Below, one piece after another: positions 1-9,865 of a stretch of DNA of 64,000 nucleotides (position 1 is the first letter of the stretch; each line of letters starts with the position of its first letter). The position numbers and the translations under genes were made by a program. A model generated the notes under the pieces. The model was not told the DNA's origin. It searched no databases and saw only the letters and a program-made list of their open reading frames with translations. The stretch comes from Actinomycetota bacterium (lineage in GTDB: Bacteria > Actinomycetota > Acidimicrobiia > IMCC26256 > VFJJ01): the NCBI GenBank assembly GCA_009886115.1, contig VFJJ01000051.1, positions 105,715 through 169,714 on the forward strand. The letters run 5' to 3'.

Positions 1-1498
1 GCAGCTCGCCGCGCTGCTCGGTCGCACCCGTCCCGGCGAAGCCGCGGTCGCCGTGGCGTGGCTGTCGGGCGAGCTGCGCCAACGTCAGATCGGGGTGGGC
101 TGGGCCGCGCTGCGCGACGTGTCCGAGCCCGCGGCGCCGGTGCCGGGCCTGACGGTGCTCGGCGTCGACGAGCGCTTGGCGGCGATCGGGCGGTGCGGGG
201 GCCCGGGCAGCCAGGCCGAGCGACGCTCGTTGCTGAGCGACCTGTTCGGCCGCGCCACCGAGCTCGAGCAGCGATTCCTGGCGCGGCTGCTCGGCGGTGA
301 GCTCCGCCAGGGCGCTCAAGAGGGTGTGATGGTCGAGGCCGTCGCCCGGGCGGCACAGCGGCCAGCTGGCGAGGTGCGCAGGGCGAACATGGTCCACGGC
401 GACGCGGGTGCCGTGGCCGAAGCCGCACTGTTCGGAGGGCCCGACGCGCTGGCGGCGTTCCGGCTCCGGGTCGGGCGGGCCGTCGTGCCCATGCTGGCTC
501 AGAGCGCCGCCGATGTCGACGATGCCCAGGCCCGTCTCGGCCTCGGCACCGCCGCGGCCTTCGAATGGAAGCTCGACGGTGCCCGGATCCAGGTGCATCG
601 TGACGGCTCCGATGTCGCCGTGTTCACCCGCAGCCTCGACGACGTGACCACACGCGTCCCCGAGATCGTCGAGCAGGTGCTCGCCCTGGCCGTGCCGCGC
701 CTCATCCTCGACGGAGAGGTGATGGCCTACCGGCCCGACGGACGCCCGCAGCCGTTCCAGGTGACCATGAGCCGTTTTGGCACTCGGGCCGGACGGGCGT
801 CGGTACCGACCGGGACCGGGCCGATCGGGGCGCGTGACCGGACGGCCGTCGAGCTGCACCCGCACTTCTTCGACGTGCTCCACAGCGACGGACTCGACCT
901 CATCGACGAACCGTTGGAACGCCGCGTCGCCATGCTCGACTCGATCGTGCCCGCTGCGGCCCTCGTCCCCCGGCTGATCACCGCCGATTCGGCCGCGGCG
1001 CACGCCTTCCTCGCCGAGGCCGTGTCGCGGGGTCACGAAGGCGTCATGGCCAAGGCCCTCGACACGCCGTACGAGGCGGGCCGGCGAGGCGCCGGCTGGC
1101 TCAAGGTGAAGCCCGTCCACACCCTCGATCTCGTGGTCCTCGCCGTCGAGTGGGGCAGCGGGCGCCGGCAGGGCTGGCTGTCGAACCTGCACCTCGGCGC
1201 GGCCGACCCGGCCAACGGGGGTTTCGTCATGCTGGGCAAGACCTTCAAGGGCCTCACCGACGCCATGCTGGCCTGGCAGACCGAGCACCTGCGCGGCCTC
1301 GAGATCGCCCGCGACGAGCGGACGGTCCACGTTCGGCCCGAGCTCGTGGTCGAGATCGCCTTCGACGGGCTCCAGGCCAGCTCCCGCTACCCCGGCGGTC
1401 TGGCCCTGCGCTTCGCCCGGGTCAAGGCGCATCGACCGGAGCTCGACGTGAGCCGGGTCGCCACCATCGATCAGGTAAGAGCGCTGGCCATTCCCTGA
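1..1498 (+). CDS. ligB: ATP-dependent DNA ligase LigB, 5' end truncated by the window edge
   Basis: Reading frame is open from base 2 ([27 protein letters not shown]). Ligase nucleotidyl motif [12 protein letters not shown], plus [28 protein letters not shown], typical of actinobacterial LigB. Confidence 0.95.
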   Translation, partial: QLAALLGRTRPGEAAVAVAWLSGELRQRQIGVGWAALRDVSEPAAPVPGLTVLGVDERLAAIGRCGGPGSQAERRSLLSDLFGRATELEQRFLARLLGGELRQGAQEGVMVEAVARAAQRPAGEVRRANMVHGDAGAVAEAALFGGPDALAAFRLRVGRAVVPMLAQSAADVDDAQARLGLGTAAAFEWKLDGARIQVHRDGSDVAVFTRSLDDVTTRVPEIVEQVLALAVPRLILDGEVMAYRPDGRPQPFQVTMSRFGTRAGRASVPTGTGPIGARDRTAVELHPHFFDVLHSDGLDLIDEPLERRVAMLDSIVPAAALVPRLITADSAAAHAFLAEAVSRGHEGVMAKALDTPYEAGRRGAGWLKVKPVHTLDLVVLAVEWGSGRRQGWLSNLHLGAADPANGGFVMLGKTFKGLTDAMLAWQTEHLRGLEIARDERTVHVRPELVVEIAFDGLQASSRYPGGLALRFARVKAHRPELDVSRVATIDQVRALAIP

Positions 1499-1697
1499 CC
1501 GAGCTGACATCCCCGAGCCCATCCCCCAACCATCAGGCCCTGATCCCCCCGGGCCCTCCCGGCCGGTCCTCCCACAGGGCCCCACGCGATCGTGGTCTCG
1601 GCGAGAACGGTGGGTGGCGGCCTGCGCTGCGCCGGGTCGCGCGCCCGACCGTGCCCGACGGGATGGACGTGGCGCAACGTCTCGGGTATGTACTGCC

Positions 1698-1750
1698 CGA
1701 GGACGGCGCGCCGCCGACCCCGCTCGATGCGCGAGATCGTGGCGTGAACG
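1698..1750 (-). pseudogene. possible XRE-type HTH fragment (GVHATISRIERGRR)
   Basis: Reverse-strand translation gives an HTH-like GVHATISRIERGRR with no intact ORF around it. Confidence 0.3.
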
Positions 1751-1818
1751 CCGACACGGTGTCACGGGAGCGGCGTAGATCTCGTGTGGGTGGAGCCACT
1801 TGATCTGACGAGTGCTCA

Positions 1819-1905
1819 CGCGGCAAGGCCGAGCCTGGCCGTGATGGCGGCGATACCGAAGTCGGCGAGCTTGGCCTGGCCGAACCGGTCGATGAGGCTG
1901 TTCTC
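1819..1905 (-). pseudogene. Ser/Thr protein kinase remnant (subdomains VIb-VII)
   Basis: Reverse-strand peptide GGRDPENSLIDRFGQAKLADFGIAAI resembles kinase catalytic loop plus DFG segment; nothing else of the kinase is present. Confidence 0.55.
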
Positions 1906-2062
1906 AGGGTCCCGCCCACCGACGTGATCCCGACGATGTCGGTCGAGACGCCGTAGGCCGCCTCCCGTTCGTCCCGCCGTTCGGCAGCCCACCCGATGAC
2001 CATGCTGCCACACCCGGACGTCGGGCCGGGCCGCTCGGCCCGCGCGCCAACGGCGGGCGTGC

Positions 2063-3355
2063 TCAGGCGGCGGTGTGATGGGTGCGTGGCCGTGTGGATG
2101 GTGACCCGGTGAGTCCGGTGAGCCAGTTCCGGGTGTGCTCGGAGAGCATGTCGGGTTCTGATCGTGGAATGTGGATGTGCCCGTCTGGTCGTGTGAGCGT
2201 GACCGTGTCGGTGTCGACATGGTAGGTGAGCTGCCATCGCCCTTCGTGGACCAGATGATGATGATGCCAGCAGAGACTCACCAGATTCTCCGGCTCGGTG
2301 AACCCGTCATATGCCCAATGGGTCACATGGTGATGCTCCAACCAGACCGTCCGGTCACACCGGGGCCAACGGCACCGGAACCGGTCACGACGGTTCACGA
2401 TCCGGGCCATCCACGGCGGGACCCGCCTGGATTCCCGGCCGATCCCGACAGTGCGACCGGACGGATCGTCGGCGATCATCTGCCAACGGCAGTCACACGC
2501 CAGGCGCCGGGCCGTCTCATCGGCGATCGCCCAACCATTCCCGATCGTCGCCGGCTCGACCGGGACCCGGGAGGGCTCGCTCCGGCTCGGACCGGTCGGC
2601 TGGCCACCCTCACCATCAACCGGCACATCAGCTTCAGAATCGCTGGCGAGCCGTTCGACCGGGACATGCACAACCACCAAAGGCCGGGCCGGCTGTTGAG
2701 CGAGGAGCTGCGGTTCGCCGGCACACAGGTTCACGAGCGCATCAGCCAGCCGGGCCCCACGCCTGACCGGTTCAGCATCAGGGAGCCTGCCTTCCTCGGG
2801 GAGCAGTTCGGCGAGCCGGTTGAGCGCCCCGTGGACGATCTCGGCCTGCTCACCTGAGAGCCGACCCCGGATCCGCAACGTAGCGCCAGGCTCGCGGATC
2901 AACTGCAGGTACCGTTGCCGGTGCTGTTCGACCTCGTCTTTCGCCGTGACCGGTTTGAGGGCCCTGGCGTTGACCATCGTCGCGTGATACGTCCAACCGG
3001 GCGCCTGGGCAGCCAGCTCGGCATCGGTGTCGGATGTGGCAACGGCGGCGAGGACGACCAGTTGATCCCACGAGATCCGCCCCTCGGCGAACGCCTCCAT
3101 CAGCGCCGGGATCTGCGGGGCCTTGACGGCGACCTCGACGACGCGTCGTGCCGTCGTCAACGACAGGTTGACCTGGGCGGCGAGCCAGGATGCCGGGTCG
3201 CGCATGCCGTCGACAAGATGGCCTTGCCGTTCGATGAACGCGGCCATGACGTCGAGCAGCTCGGCGTACACGGCGTTCGTGAGTGCGTAGAGCTGACCGA
3301 TCGTGCCGGCCAGGTCGTCGAGCTCACAGTCACGATACCGATCCGCTTCCATCAC
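2063..3355 (-). CDS. DUF222 / HNH endonuclease domain protein (13E12 repeat family), copy 1
   Basis: N-terminal DUF222-like CELDDLAGTIGQL...ASWLAAQVNLSLTTARR; C-terminal HNH RDRFRCRWPRCDRTVWLEHHHVTHWAYDGFTEPENLVSLCWHHHHLVHEG. Confidence 0.9.
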   Translation of the reverse strand: MMEADRYRDCELDDLAGTIGQLYALTNAVYAELLDVMAAFIERQGHLVDGMRDPASWLAAQVNLSLTTARRVVEVAVKAPQIPALMEAFAEGRISWDQLVVLAAVATSDTDAELAAQAPGWTYHATMVNARALKPVTAKDEVEQHRQRYLQLIREPGATLRIRGRLSGEQAEIVHGALNRLAELLPEEGRLPDAEPVRRGARLADALVNLCAGEPQLLAQQPARPLVVVHVPVERLASDSEADVPVDGEGGQPTGPSRSEPSRVPVEPATIGNGWAIADETARRLACDCRWQMIADDPSGRTVGIGRESRRVPPWMARIVNRRDRFRCRWPRCDRTVWLEHHHVTHWAYDGFTEPENLVSLCWHHHHLVHEGRWQLTYHVDTDTVTLTRPDGHIHIPRSEPDMLSEHTRNWLTGLTGSPSTRPRTHHTAA

Positions 3356-3844
3356 GGTTCATGGTACCAGATGGGTATGACAGCAACCCCAGAATACCGC
3401 CAGATTACGGGAAAGAATTCTTGGCAGATCATTGATACTAGAGACCGAGATGGCGACCCGCCGGTCGTGACGACGCCCCACAGTTGGAGCGAGTGGAGGG
3501 TGGAGTTACGGCATCCGATACATCCGATTACCGATCTCCGCCCAGTCGCGCCACCAGCGGCAGGGATCCCCCGGAAGGACGCTCAGGAGCCGGCTCCACC
3601 GAGCGCCCCCGGTTCTCGATCGCTCAAGTGCCCGGCTCGACCGGCGAAAGGGCACCCGCGCGCCGCCGGTCGAGCCGAGCTCGGGTTCCAAGCGCACCAG
3701 CACCTCATGGCTGCCGTTGCGGACCCTGCCCACCAGTTCGTTCATGGAGCGGGTGCGGACAGCCACTCGCTCAGACCCTCCCCCAACCCCCAATCCCCCT
3801 GCTCGTACCGGGACCAGTTCGGGTCCCAGTTCGATGAGCGACGA

Positions 3845-4828
3845 TCAGGCGAGCACGAACGCGGGAGGCGCGACCATCCGGGTCACGGTTCGGCCCGCAG
3901 CCCGTTCCAACACCCCGAGATCGAGATCGTCGACCCGGGGTGTCGCCGCCAGCCCGAGCCGGGCCAGCTCGGCAGCCAACGTCACCTGGTGGTCGTCGAC
4001 GTTCTCGCCGTGCGCGGCCTCGCGGGGCACGAGCACCCCGAAATGACCGGCGTTCATGGCCGTCAGGGTCGTGCCCACGCCACAGTGGCCGATCACGACG
4101 TCGGCGACCGCCATGGCGTCGATCAGCTCGGCGGTGGGGACCATCGCTCGCCCGTCGACCACACGGCCGCCGAGGTGCAGCCCGTCGACCGGCGTGCACC
4201 CGGTCTGCCACAGCACTTCGGCCTCGGGCGGCAAGATGGCGCACAGCCGCTCGAGCAGGCGCCGGAAGCGGTAGTCCTCCATGGTCCCGAGGGTCACCAC
4301 AACCCGCCGCACCGGGCGGGTCGGGTGAGCGGCGTCCACTCGGGGAGCCGCCTGGTAGCCGTCGAAGACCGACCCTCGGTGCAGCCAGCGTTTCGACGCC
4401 AGATGCGGGAACTGGGTGTACATGCGAACCCCCGGGACGGGACCGAGCAGTTTGGCGGTCATCCCCGGGCCATCGGGACGCGTCGCCGATTCCACAAAGT
4501 GGCACGGGATTCGCCGCATCGCGCACACCGGGAGCACCCCGAGCGCGATCCCCGACCCGGACGTCATCACCGCAGTGACAGGGCTGGCGCCGTCACGAGC
4601 GCGTTCGCGCAGCACCTTGCGGGTGGCCCGAGCCGCCCCGAGCACGCCGCGAACGTCGCGGGGTTGCACCGGCTCGACCCACACCACGTCCTCGCCCGCC
4701 AGCAGCGACTCGGTCTGAGGGTTGCGCCACGTCATCCACAGACGAGGACCGTCGAAGCCCACCCGAGCCGAGAGCGCCATGAGCTCGGTGATGTGGCCAC
4801 CCACGGTCGTCGGCAGCAGCAGCGTCAT
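3845..4828 (-). CDS. glycosyltransferase (Alg14/PssD-like N-terminus plus Alg13/MurG-like C-terminus)
   Basis: MTLLLPTTVGGHITELMAL start, VVVTLGTMEDYRFRRLLERL, and ADVVIGHCGVGTTLTAMNAGHFGVLVPREAAHGENVDDHQ (GT28 C-terminal type). Confidence 0.8.
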   Translation of the reverse strand: MTLLLPTTVGGHITELMALSARVGFDGPRLWMTWRNPQTESLLAGEDVVWVEPVQPRDVRGVLGAARATRKVLRERARDGASPVTAVMTSGSGIALGVLPVCAMRRIPCHFVESATRPDGPGMTAKLLGPVPGVRMYTQFPHLASKRWLHRGSVFDGYQAAPRVDAAHPTRPVRRVVVTLGTMEDYRFRRLLERLCAILPPEAEVLWQTGCTPVDGLHLGGRVVDGRAMVPTAELIDAMAVADVVIGHCGVGTTLTAMNAGHFGVLVPREAAHGENVDDHQVTLAAELARLGLAATPRVDDLDLGVLERAAGRTVTRMVAPPAFVLA

Positions 4829-4880
4829 AGGCCGAGCAGTGTGCCAGACCCCAGGCCTCAGGCACCGACCCCAACCACCC

Positions 4881-4931
4881 CGAGCACCTGTCGCTCAGCC
4901 GCCACAATCACCCTTGAGCGACAGGTGCTCG
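4881..4931. repeat. intergenic inverted repeat, copy A (17-bp perfect arms, 17-nt loop)
   Basis: CGAGCACCTGTCGCTCA (4881-4897) and TGAGCGACAGGTGCTCG (4915-4931); a near-identical hairpin occurs at 21587-21635. Confidence 0.85.
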
Positions 4932-4944
4932 ATGGGTCACAAGC

Positions 4945-6189
4945 TCAGAAGGCACCGAGCATCACCGGTGCCGGGAAGGTGGCGAACATCCGGTCGGCCC
5001 GGACCAGGGCTCCCGGGCTCAGCTCGTGGACGAACCCGGCTGCGGCCAGCGAGCTGAACGACGTTCCGCCCAGATAGACCGCGCCGAGCGCATGCTCCTC
5101 CAAGACGAGGTCGGGGGCCGCGCTGGTTTCGGTGCACGACACGCCGTCGGCCTCGTCATCGGTGTCGACCTCGAGCATCCAGCTCCGGGCTCCTCCGTCT
5201 CGACTCGCCGGAGCTGCGGCGACCGCGAGCACGAGACGCCCCGATGCGCCGTAGGTGCGTGCCGACAGGGCCCGACCGGGATCGAGCAGTCGTGTCCAGA
5301 GCCCGTCCTTGTGCTGGCTGACGAGCAGGCGCCGTCCGTCGGCGAGGAGATGGCGCACCGGATCGTCGACGGCCACGGCATGCCCGGAAATCGTGGCCAC
5401 GAGATCGACATCGAGCACGAGTCGCCACAGGGCGGCGCCGGCCCGATCGGTGGTCGCGAGCAGCTCGCGCACAAGCAGGCGCTTGGCCGGTAGGCCCCGC
5501 TCGAATGCGCCGGTGATCTCGTAACAGACGATTCCTTCAACCTGTCCGGCGAGGCTCTCGTAGACGGCCCAGAACCGGGCTCCGTCGGTCATGCGGTGTC
5601 CGAAATAGACCTCGGGCCACCAGAAATCGGGCCGGGAGACCATCCCCGGTTGGAGCACCCGAAATCGTTCGTAGAAGGCGGGGACGGCCGATGTCGCGGT
5701 CGTCTCGTCGATGAGTCGGGTCGCGCCGCCGGCGTCGGGGCGCCAGCCGTCGTGGAACGCGCCGTAGGCCCGATCGATCTCGAACGACTGGCTCCACGTG
5801 GCCGGGCCATATCCGAAACGCCGGTAGATGCCGGCCTCCGACGCGGTCAGCACGCTCACCGGCTCCCCCCGCTCCCGGGAGTCGGCAGCGATCAGGGTCA
5901 TGAGCTCGGTCACGATGCCTTGGCGGCGATGCGTGGGCTGAACCGAGACCCACGACACCGCCCCGACCGGCAGCAGCACCCCGCCGGGGACCGTCAGCTC
6001 GAAGCTGTAGTTGCGGGCCGCTCCGACGATCTCGGCGCCCGCGAAGGCCCCGAAGACCCGGTCTGGTTCACCCCGGGCCCAGGTGTCGGCGCTCCCCGGA
6101 GCCGGCGGCGCGAGCGTGAACGCCCGCCGGTCGGCTTCGATGAAGGCGTCGATCTCGTGTGCCTCGATGGACCTGATCTCGATCGGCAT
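4945..6189 (-). CDS. GNAT family N-acetyltransferase, Eis-like
   Basis: EIRSIEAHEIDAFIEADRRAF, GAVSWVSVQPTHRRQGIVTELM acetyl-CoA motif, three-domain Eis-like length (414 aa). Confidence 0.85.
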   Translation of the reverse strand: MPIEIRSIEAHEIDAFIEADRRAFTLAPPAPGSADTWARGEPDRVFGAFAGAEIVGAARNYSFELTVPGGVLLPVGAVSWVSVQPTHRRQGIVTELMTLIAADSRERGEPVSVLTASEAGIYRRFGYGPATWSQSFEIDRAYGAFHDGWRPDAGGATRLIDETTATSAVPAFYERFRVLQPGMVSRPDFWWPEVYFGHRMTDGARFWAVYESLAGQVEGIVCYEITGAFERGLPAKRLLVRELLATTDRAGAALWRLVLDVDLVATISGHAVAVDDPVRHLLADGRRLLVSQHKDGLWTRLLDPGRALSARTYGASGRLVLAVAAAPASRDGGARSWMLEVDTDDEADGVSCTETSAAPDLVLEEHALGAVYLGGTSFSSLAAAGFVHELSPGALVRADRMFATFPAPVMLGAF

Positions 6190-6216
6190 GGCCCCGAGTG
6201 TCGCGTGAACGGGCGC

Positions 6217-7197
6217 TCAGATGTTCGGCAGTACCTTCTCGACGTACAGGTGCAGGCTCTCCCAGGCCGTGTCGATCGGCATGCCGCCACACAGGGGGTG
6301 CAGGTTGAAAGCCGCCAGGGCGCCTTGTTCCTTGGCCCGGGCGATCACCTGCTCGGGGGTGAGGATCTGGTAGATGCCCTCGGCCCGCAGCTCGTCGACG
6401 TTGGTGGCGTGCGAGTGCACGGCCGAGCGGATGTCGGAGGTCTGCCAGGTGTGGTAGGTCCAGCTCTCGTGGAACAGATGATCGCCGATCTCGGCCCAGG
6501 CCTTGTCGGGATCCTCGGCAACGAACAGCATCACCGTGTCGACGCCGGGCATCATCAAGAAGCCCTGGGTCCCGTACTCCTTGCACTGCTCGTAGTAGTA
6601 CGCCTCGAGCTCGGGCATGTTGGCGGCCGGGAACATGGGCAGCCCGAACCGCGCCGCTCGCCGAGCCGCCGGCTTCGACGTGCCGCCGAGCAGCACCACG
6701 GGATGCGGCTGGGTGAGCGGCCGCGGCGTGACCCGAACGGTCGTGCCGCGGTACTCGAACGGCTCGCCCGTCCACGCCTTGAGGAGCGTGTCGACGCACT
6801 CGTCCATGAGCGCTCCCCGATCGGCCCAGCTCTTGCCGTGGGCTGCGTACTCCGATGGCCGGTACCCCATGCCCAGGATGGTCGTGAGACGCCCCCCGCT
6901 CGCCAGGTCGAGCACCGCGATGTCCTCGGCGACCCGCAGCGGATCGTGCAGCGGCAGCAGCAGAGCCGAGATGTTCAAGCCCACGTTCTTCGTGCGGGCC
7001 AAGGCCATACCGGCGAACAGCAGCGGCGTCGACATCCAGTTGTTCTCGGCGCCGTGATGCTCCTCGGTGGTGATCATGGCGAAGCCGTTGTCGTCGCAGT
7101 ACGACACCATCTCCAGCGCGGCCTTGAACATGTCGGAATGCTTCTGCGGATCGTTCTCCGGCAGGATCAGGTTGAACCGGGCGATCGACATGGCCAT
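6217..7197 (-). CDS. LLM class flavin-dependent oxidoreductase
   Basis: Luciferase-like features: NGFAMITTEEHHG, HDPLRVAEDIAVLDLASGGR, PHPVVLLGG. Confidence 0.9.
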   Translation of the reverse strand: MAMSIARFNLILPENDPQKHSDMFKAALEMVSYCDDNGFAMITTEEHHGAENNWMSTPLLFAGMALARTKNVGLNISALLLPLHDPLRVAEDIAVLDLASGGRLTTILGMGYRPSEYAAHGKSWADRGALMDECVDTLLKAWTGEPFEYRGTTVRVTPRPLTQPHPVVLLGGTSKPAARRAARFGLPMFPAANMPELEAYYYEQCKEYGTQGFLMMPGVDTVMLFVAEDPDKAWAEIGDHLFHESWTYHTWQTSDIRSAVHSHATNVDELRAEGIYQILTPEQVIARAKEQGALAAFNLHPLCGGMPIDTAWESLHLYVEKVLPNI

Positions 7198-7347
7198 GGC
7201 GCGTGGCTCCTCGGGTTTCTCGGGATCGGGGACTGCTCGGACTGCTCGGACGCTCGGGGTGCTCGGAGTTCAGCCAGCGAACCGCGAAACCCAGACCTCA
7301 GGCTGACCCACGGTGACAGCAGCCGTCCAACCTACGGGCCCATCAGC

Positions 7348-7871
7348 TCACGTTCCGGCCACCGTCTGTGGGAGGTCGGAGCTGCGGATGTCGTGGGCCC
7401 AGGGATAGCGGAGCGTGTCGATGAGCGAGAACGGGGCGTCGAGCACGATGTCACGGACGCTCTTTTTCTCCGGAGCGAACATGCGCCCCGGAGGGTCGAG
7501 CTTGTCACGCAAGGTGACCATGCCGTCGAAGACCTTCTCGGGATCGTCGCACAGCGTGTAGACGGTGATGAACGTGCCCTGGCTGCGGGCGAAGCCCGAC
7601 TCGGCGTCGACGATGCGCACCGCGTGCAGCGCCGGCGGAGCAACGTAGCGACGTAGCGACGGCCGGTCATGATCCCGGGCAGCGCGATGTTGGGTGGCAG
7701 GTGCTCGAGGTCGTACCAACGGTTCCAGGCCTCGATGCAATCGGCATCACAGTCGAGCCCAGCGAAGATGATGCCGGTGGCGTCCACGGTTCCCCCAGGG
7801 ATGATTCGGCTGCCGCTGCCCGCCAACGGCCTGCGCTTCCGGCCGAGCTTCGCGCGAACGGAGTCGACCAT
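7348..7871 (-). pseudogene. EthD-like/dimeric alpha-beta barrel hypothetical protein, frameshifted
   Basis: N-terminal half (GIIFAGLDCDADCIEAWNRWYDLEHLPPNIALPGIMTGRRYVA) and C-terminal half (PPALHAVRIVDAESGFARSQGTFITVYTLC...) are in different frames; an 8-bp tandem duplication at 7643-7658 explains the shift. Confidence 0.75.
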
Positions 7872-7939
7872 GTCGCAGACGGAACTAGTCTGACTGCACC
7901 TGCCGGGCAGGCGCGCAGACTGACGAGCGAGGTTCTGGA

Positions 7940-9190
7940 ATGACCACGACACGGACGAGGCGATCGATCGGAGCCGTCGCTGGGGTGCTCGTAGCCCTGG
8001 GTCTGAGCGCCTGCGAGATTCGCACCGAGGAGAAGATCGTCGTCAACGAGGACGGCTCGGGCACCATCGAGGTGGTGTTCCTGGCCGACGAGGAGTTCCG
8101 CACCCAGATCGTCGAGCTCAGCAACGGGTTCCAGTTCGAGGTCGAGGGTGAGACGACCACCACGCTCAACGCCGACACGCTCTTCGACGTCAACTCGCCC
8201 GATTTCACACTGCCACCGGGCTTCGAGGCCGAGAACATCGACGAGGGCGACTTCAAGGGCTTCCGGGTCCGGGGGTCGTTCGACAGCCCCGAACAACTTG
8301 CCGAGCGTCTCGATGAAGCGGGCACGGCTGGATCCGACGACACCTCCGGTTCGATGGACGGAACCCTCACCGGGATCACCCTCGTGCGCGAGGGCGACGG
8401 GTTCCGCTTCAGCGCCGACCTCTCCGGCGACACCGTCACCGGCCTGGGAGAGGGCTTCGGAGAGACGGGCGGCGGCGGCGAGGACGCCGAGAACCTCGAC
8501 GAAGCGTTCGGCGACCTGTCCGAGGCCTTCAAGTTCCGGCTCGAGATCACCATGCCCGGCCACATCGCCGAGAGCAACGCCGACTTCCTCCCGGCTGACG
8601 ACACCGCCGTGTGGACCATCGACTTCGCCAACCCCAACAGAACGCTCGAGGCCCGCTCGGAGCCCGGCGACGGCGAGGGGCAGTCGTCGAACCCCGCCGC
8701 GCTCGAGAGCGAGGGCAATCCGGCTGCCGAGCCGATCGTCGAATCCGACGGCGCTGATGACGGCGGCTCGGACGGCGCGGCCCAGAGCGACGACGGCGAT
8801 ACCGGTGACGGCGGTGACGGCGACGACGGCTCGAGCGTCGGGCTCATCATCGGGATCGTCGTTGCGCTCCTGGTGGTCGGCGGCATCGTGTTCCTCGTGG
8901 TGCGCAACAAGAAGAAGGCCCCGGGAAGCCACGGGGAACCAGGCCCGGGCACACCCGGCGGATTTCCCGCAGCCGGCCCCTCGCCGTACGCACCCAGACC
9001 CGACGCGCCGTATCAGCAAGGTGGTGGCGCCGTGCTGACGGCACCGCCCGGCACAGCGCCGCCTTCCCAGACGAGCCCACCCGCGTGGCACCCCGATCCC
9101 ACGCACCGCCATCAGCTCCGCTACCACGACGGCACCCGCTGGACGGCCCACGTGTCCGACGGCGGGGTCGGCGGGTCCGACCCGATCTGA
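7940..9190 (+). CDS. LppM-like lipoprotein with C-terminal TM and DUF2510 domain
   Basis: Lipobox LGLSAC; KIVVNEDGSGTIEVVF; TM VGLIIGIVVALLVVGGIVFLVV; DUF2510 WHPDPTHRHQLRYHDGTRWTAHV. Confidence 0.8.
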   Translation: MTTTRTRRSIGAVAGVLVALGLSACEIRTEEKIVVNEDGSGTIEVVFLADEEFRTQIVELSNGFQFEVEGETTTTLNADTLFDVNSPDFTLPPGFEAENIDEGDFKGFRVRGSFDSPEQLAERLDEAGTAGSDDTSGSMDGTLTGITLVREGDGFRFSADLSGDTVTGLGEGFGETGGGGEDAENLDEAFGDLSEAFKFRLEITMPGHIAESNADFLPADDTAVWTIDFANPNRTLEARSEPGDGEGQSSNPAALESEGNPAAEPIVESDGADDGGSDGAAQSDDGDTGDGGDGDDGSSVGLIIGIVVALLVVGGIVFLVVRNKKKAPGSHGEPGPGTPGGFPAAGPSPYAPRPDAPYQQGGGAVLTAPPGTAPPSQTSPPAWHPDPTHRHQLRYHDGTRWTAHVSDGGVGGSDPI

Positions 9191-9231
9191 GTACTCGGCC
9201 CGTTGGTACAGCCTGAGGAGACAACCACACG

Positions 9232-9774
9232 ATGACCTCGACCTCATCGAACCCGCTGGCACCGCCCCCGAGCGTTGGGCCGGATGCATCGTCGAGGTGG
9301 CGCAGGCGTGCTCGGTGGATGGTGCCGGTGGCCGTCGTGCTCGTGGGCCTGTTCGTGTTCGTGATGGTGTACTTCCAGCCCCACAAGGCCTTCATCGACG
9401 ATACGGTCAACGAGGCCGCACCGGTGGGCGTCGCTCCGGAGCGTGCCGTCATGTCGGGCGAGTTCATCAGCCGGGCCCACGGCACGACCGGCCACGCCAT
9501 GATCGCCGACGGCACCGACGGGACGCGCTTCTTGCGCATCGAGGATCTCGACACCGACAACGGCCCCGACCTCAAGGTGTACCTCACGACCGTGGCCCCC
9601 GACGGCGAGGAAGGCACGTTCGACGATGACTTCGTCGACCTCGGGCGCTTGAAGGGCAACATCGGCGATCAGAACTACGAGATCCCCGCCGATGTCGACA
9701 TCACGCGCTACCCGAGCGTCGTCATCTGGTGCGACCGCTTCGACGTCGCCTTCGGCGCCGCCCCGCTGAGCTGA
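9232..9774 (+). CDS. DM13 domain-containing membrane-anchored protein
   Basis: N-terminal TM then DM13-like LRIEDLDTDNGPDLKVYLTT...DLGRLKGNIGDQNYEIPADVDITRYPSVVIWCDRFDVAFGAAPL. Confidence 0.85.
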   Translation: MTSTSSNPLAPPPSVGPDASSRWRRRARWMVPVAVVLVGLFVFVMVYFQPHKAFIDDTVNEAAPVGVAPERAVMSGEFISRAHGTTGHAMIADGTDGTRFLRIEDLDTDNGPDLKVYLTTVAPDGEEGTFDDDFVDLGRLKGNIGDQNYEIPADVDITRYPSVVIWCDRFDVAFGAAPLS

Positions 9775-9865
9775 GGTGGGCTGAACCCAGCCGAGCTGAA
9801 CTGCCGGCTGATCGCCCCGATCGCTCCCGGGGGCGCTGGTCGCGGGGCAATCGAGCACTTGTAGG

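Noticed and set aside
3506-3793. 95-aa reverse ORF between HNH copy 1 and the glycosyltransferase
   Set aside because: No recognisable domain; Arg-rich composition suggests chance ORF or unidentifiable remnant.
2915-5077. 720-aa forward ORF
   Set aside because: Antisense shadow of the HNH and glycosyltransferase genes in high-GC DNA; Arg/Pro/His-rich with no domain logic.
5596-7656. 686-aa forward ORF
   Set aside because: Lies opposite the well-supported Eis-like and LLM genes; composition typical of antisense frames.
8750-8840. GACGGC-rich low-complexity tract
   Set aside because: Explained as an Asp/Gly-rich linker in the LppM-like lipoprotein coding frame.
7667-9289. 540-aa reverse ORF
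   Set aside because: Antisense to the LppM/DUF2510 gene, which has a lipobox and recognisable domains.
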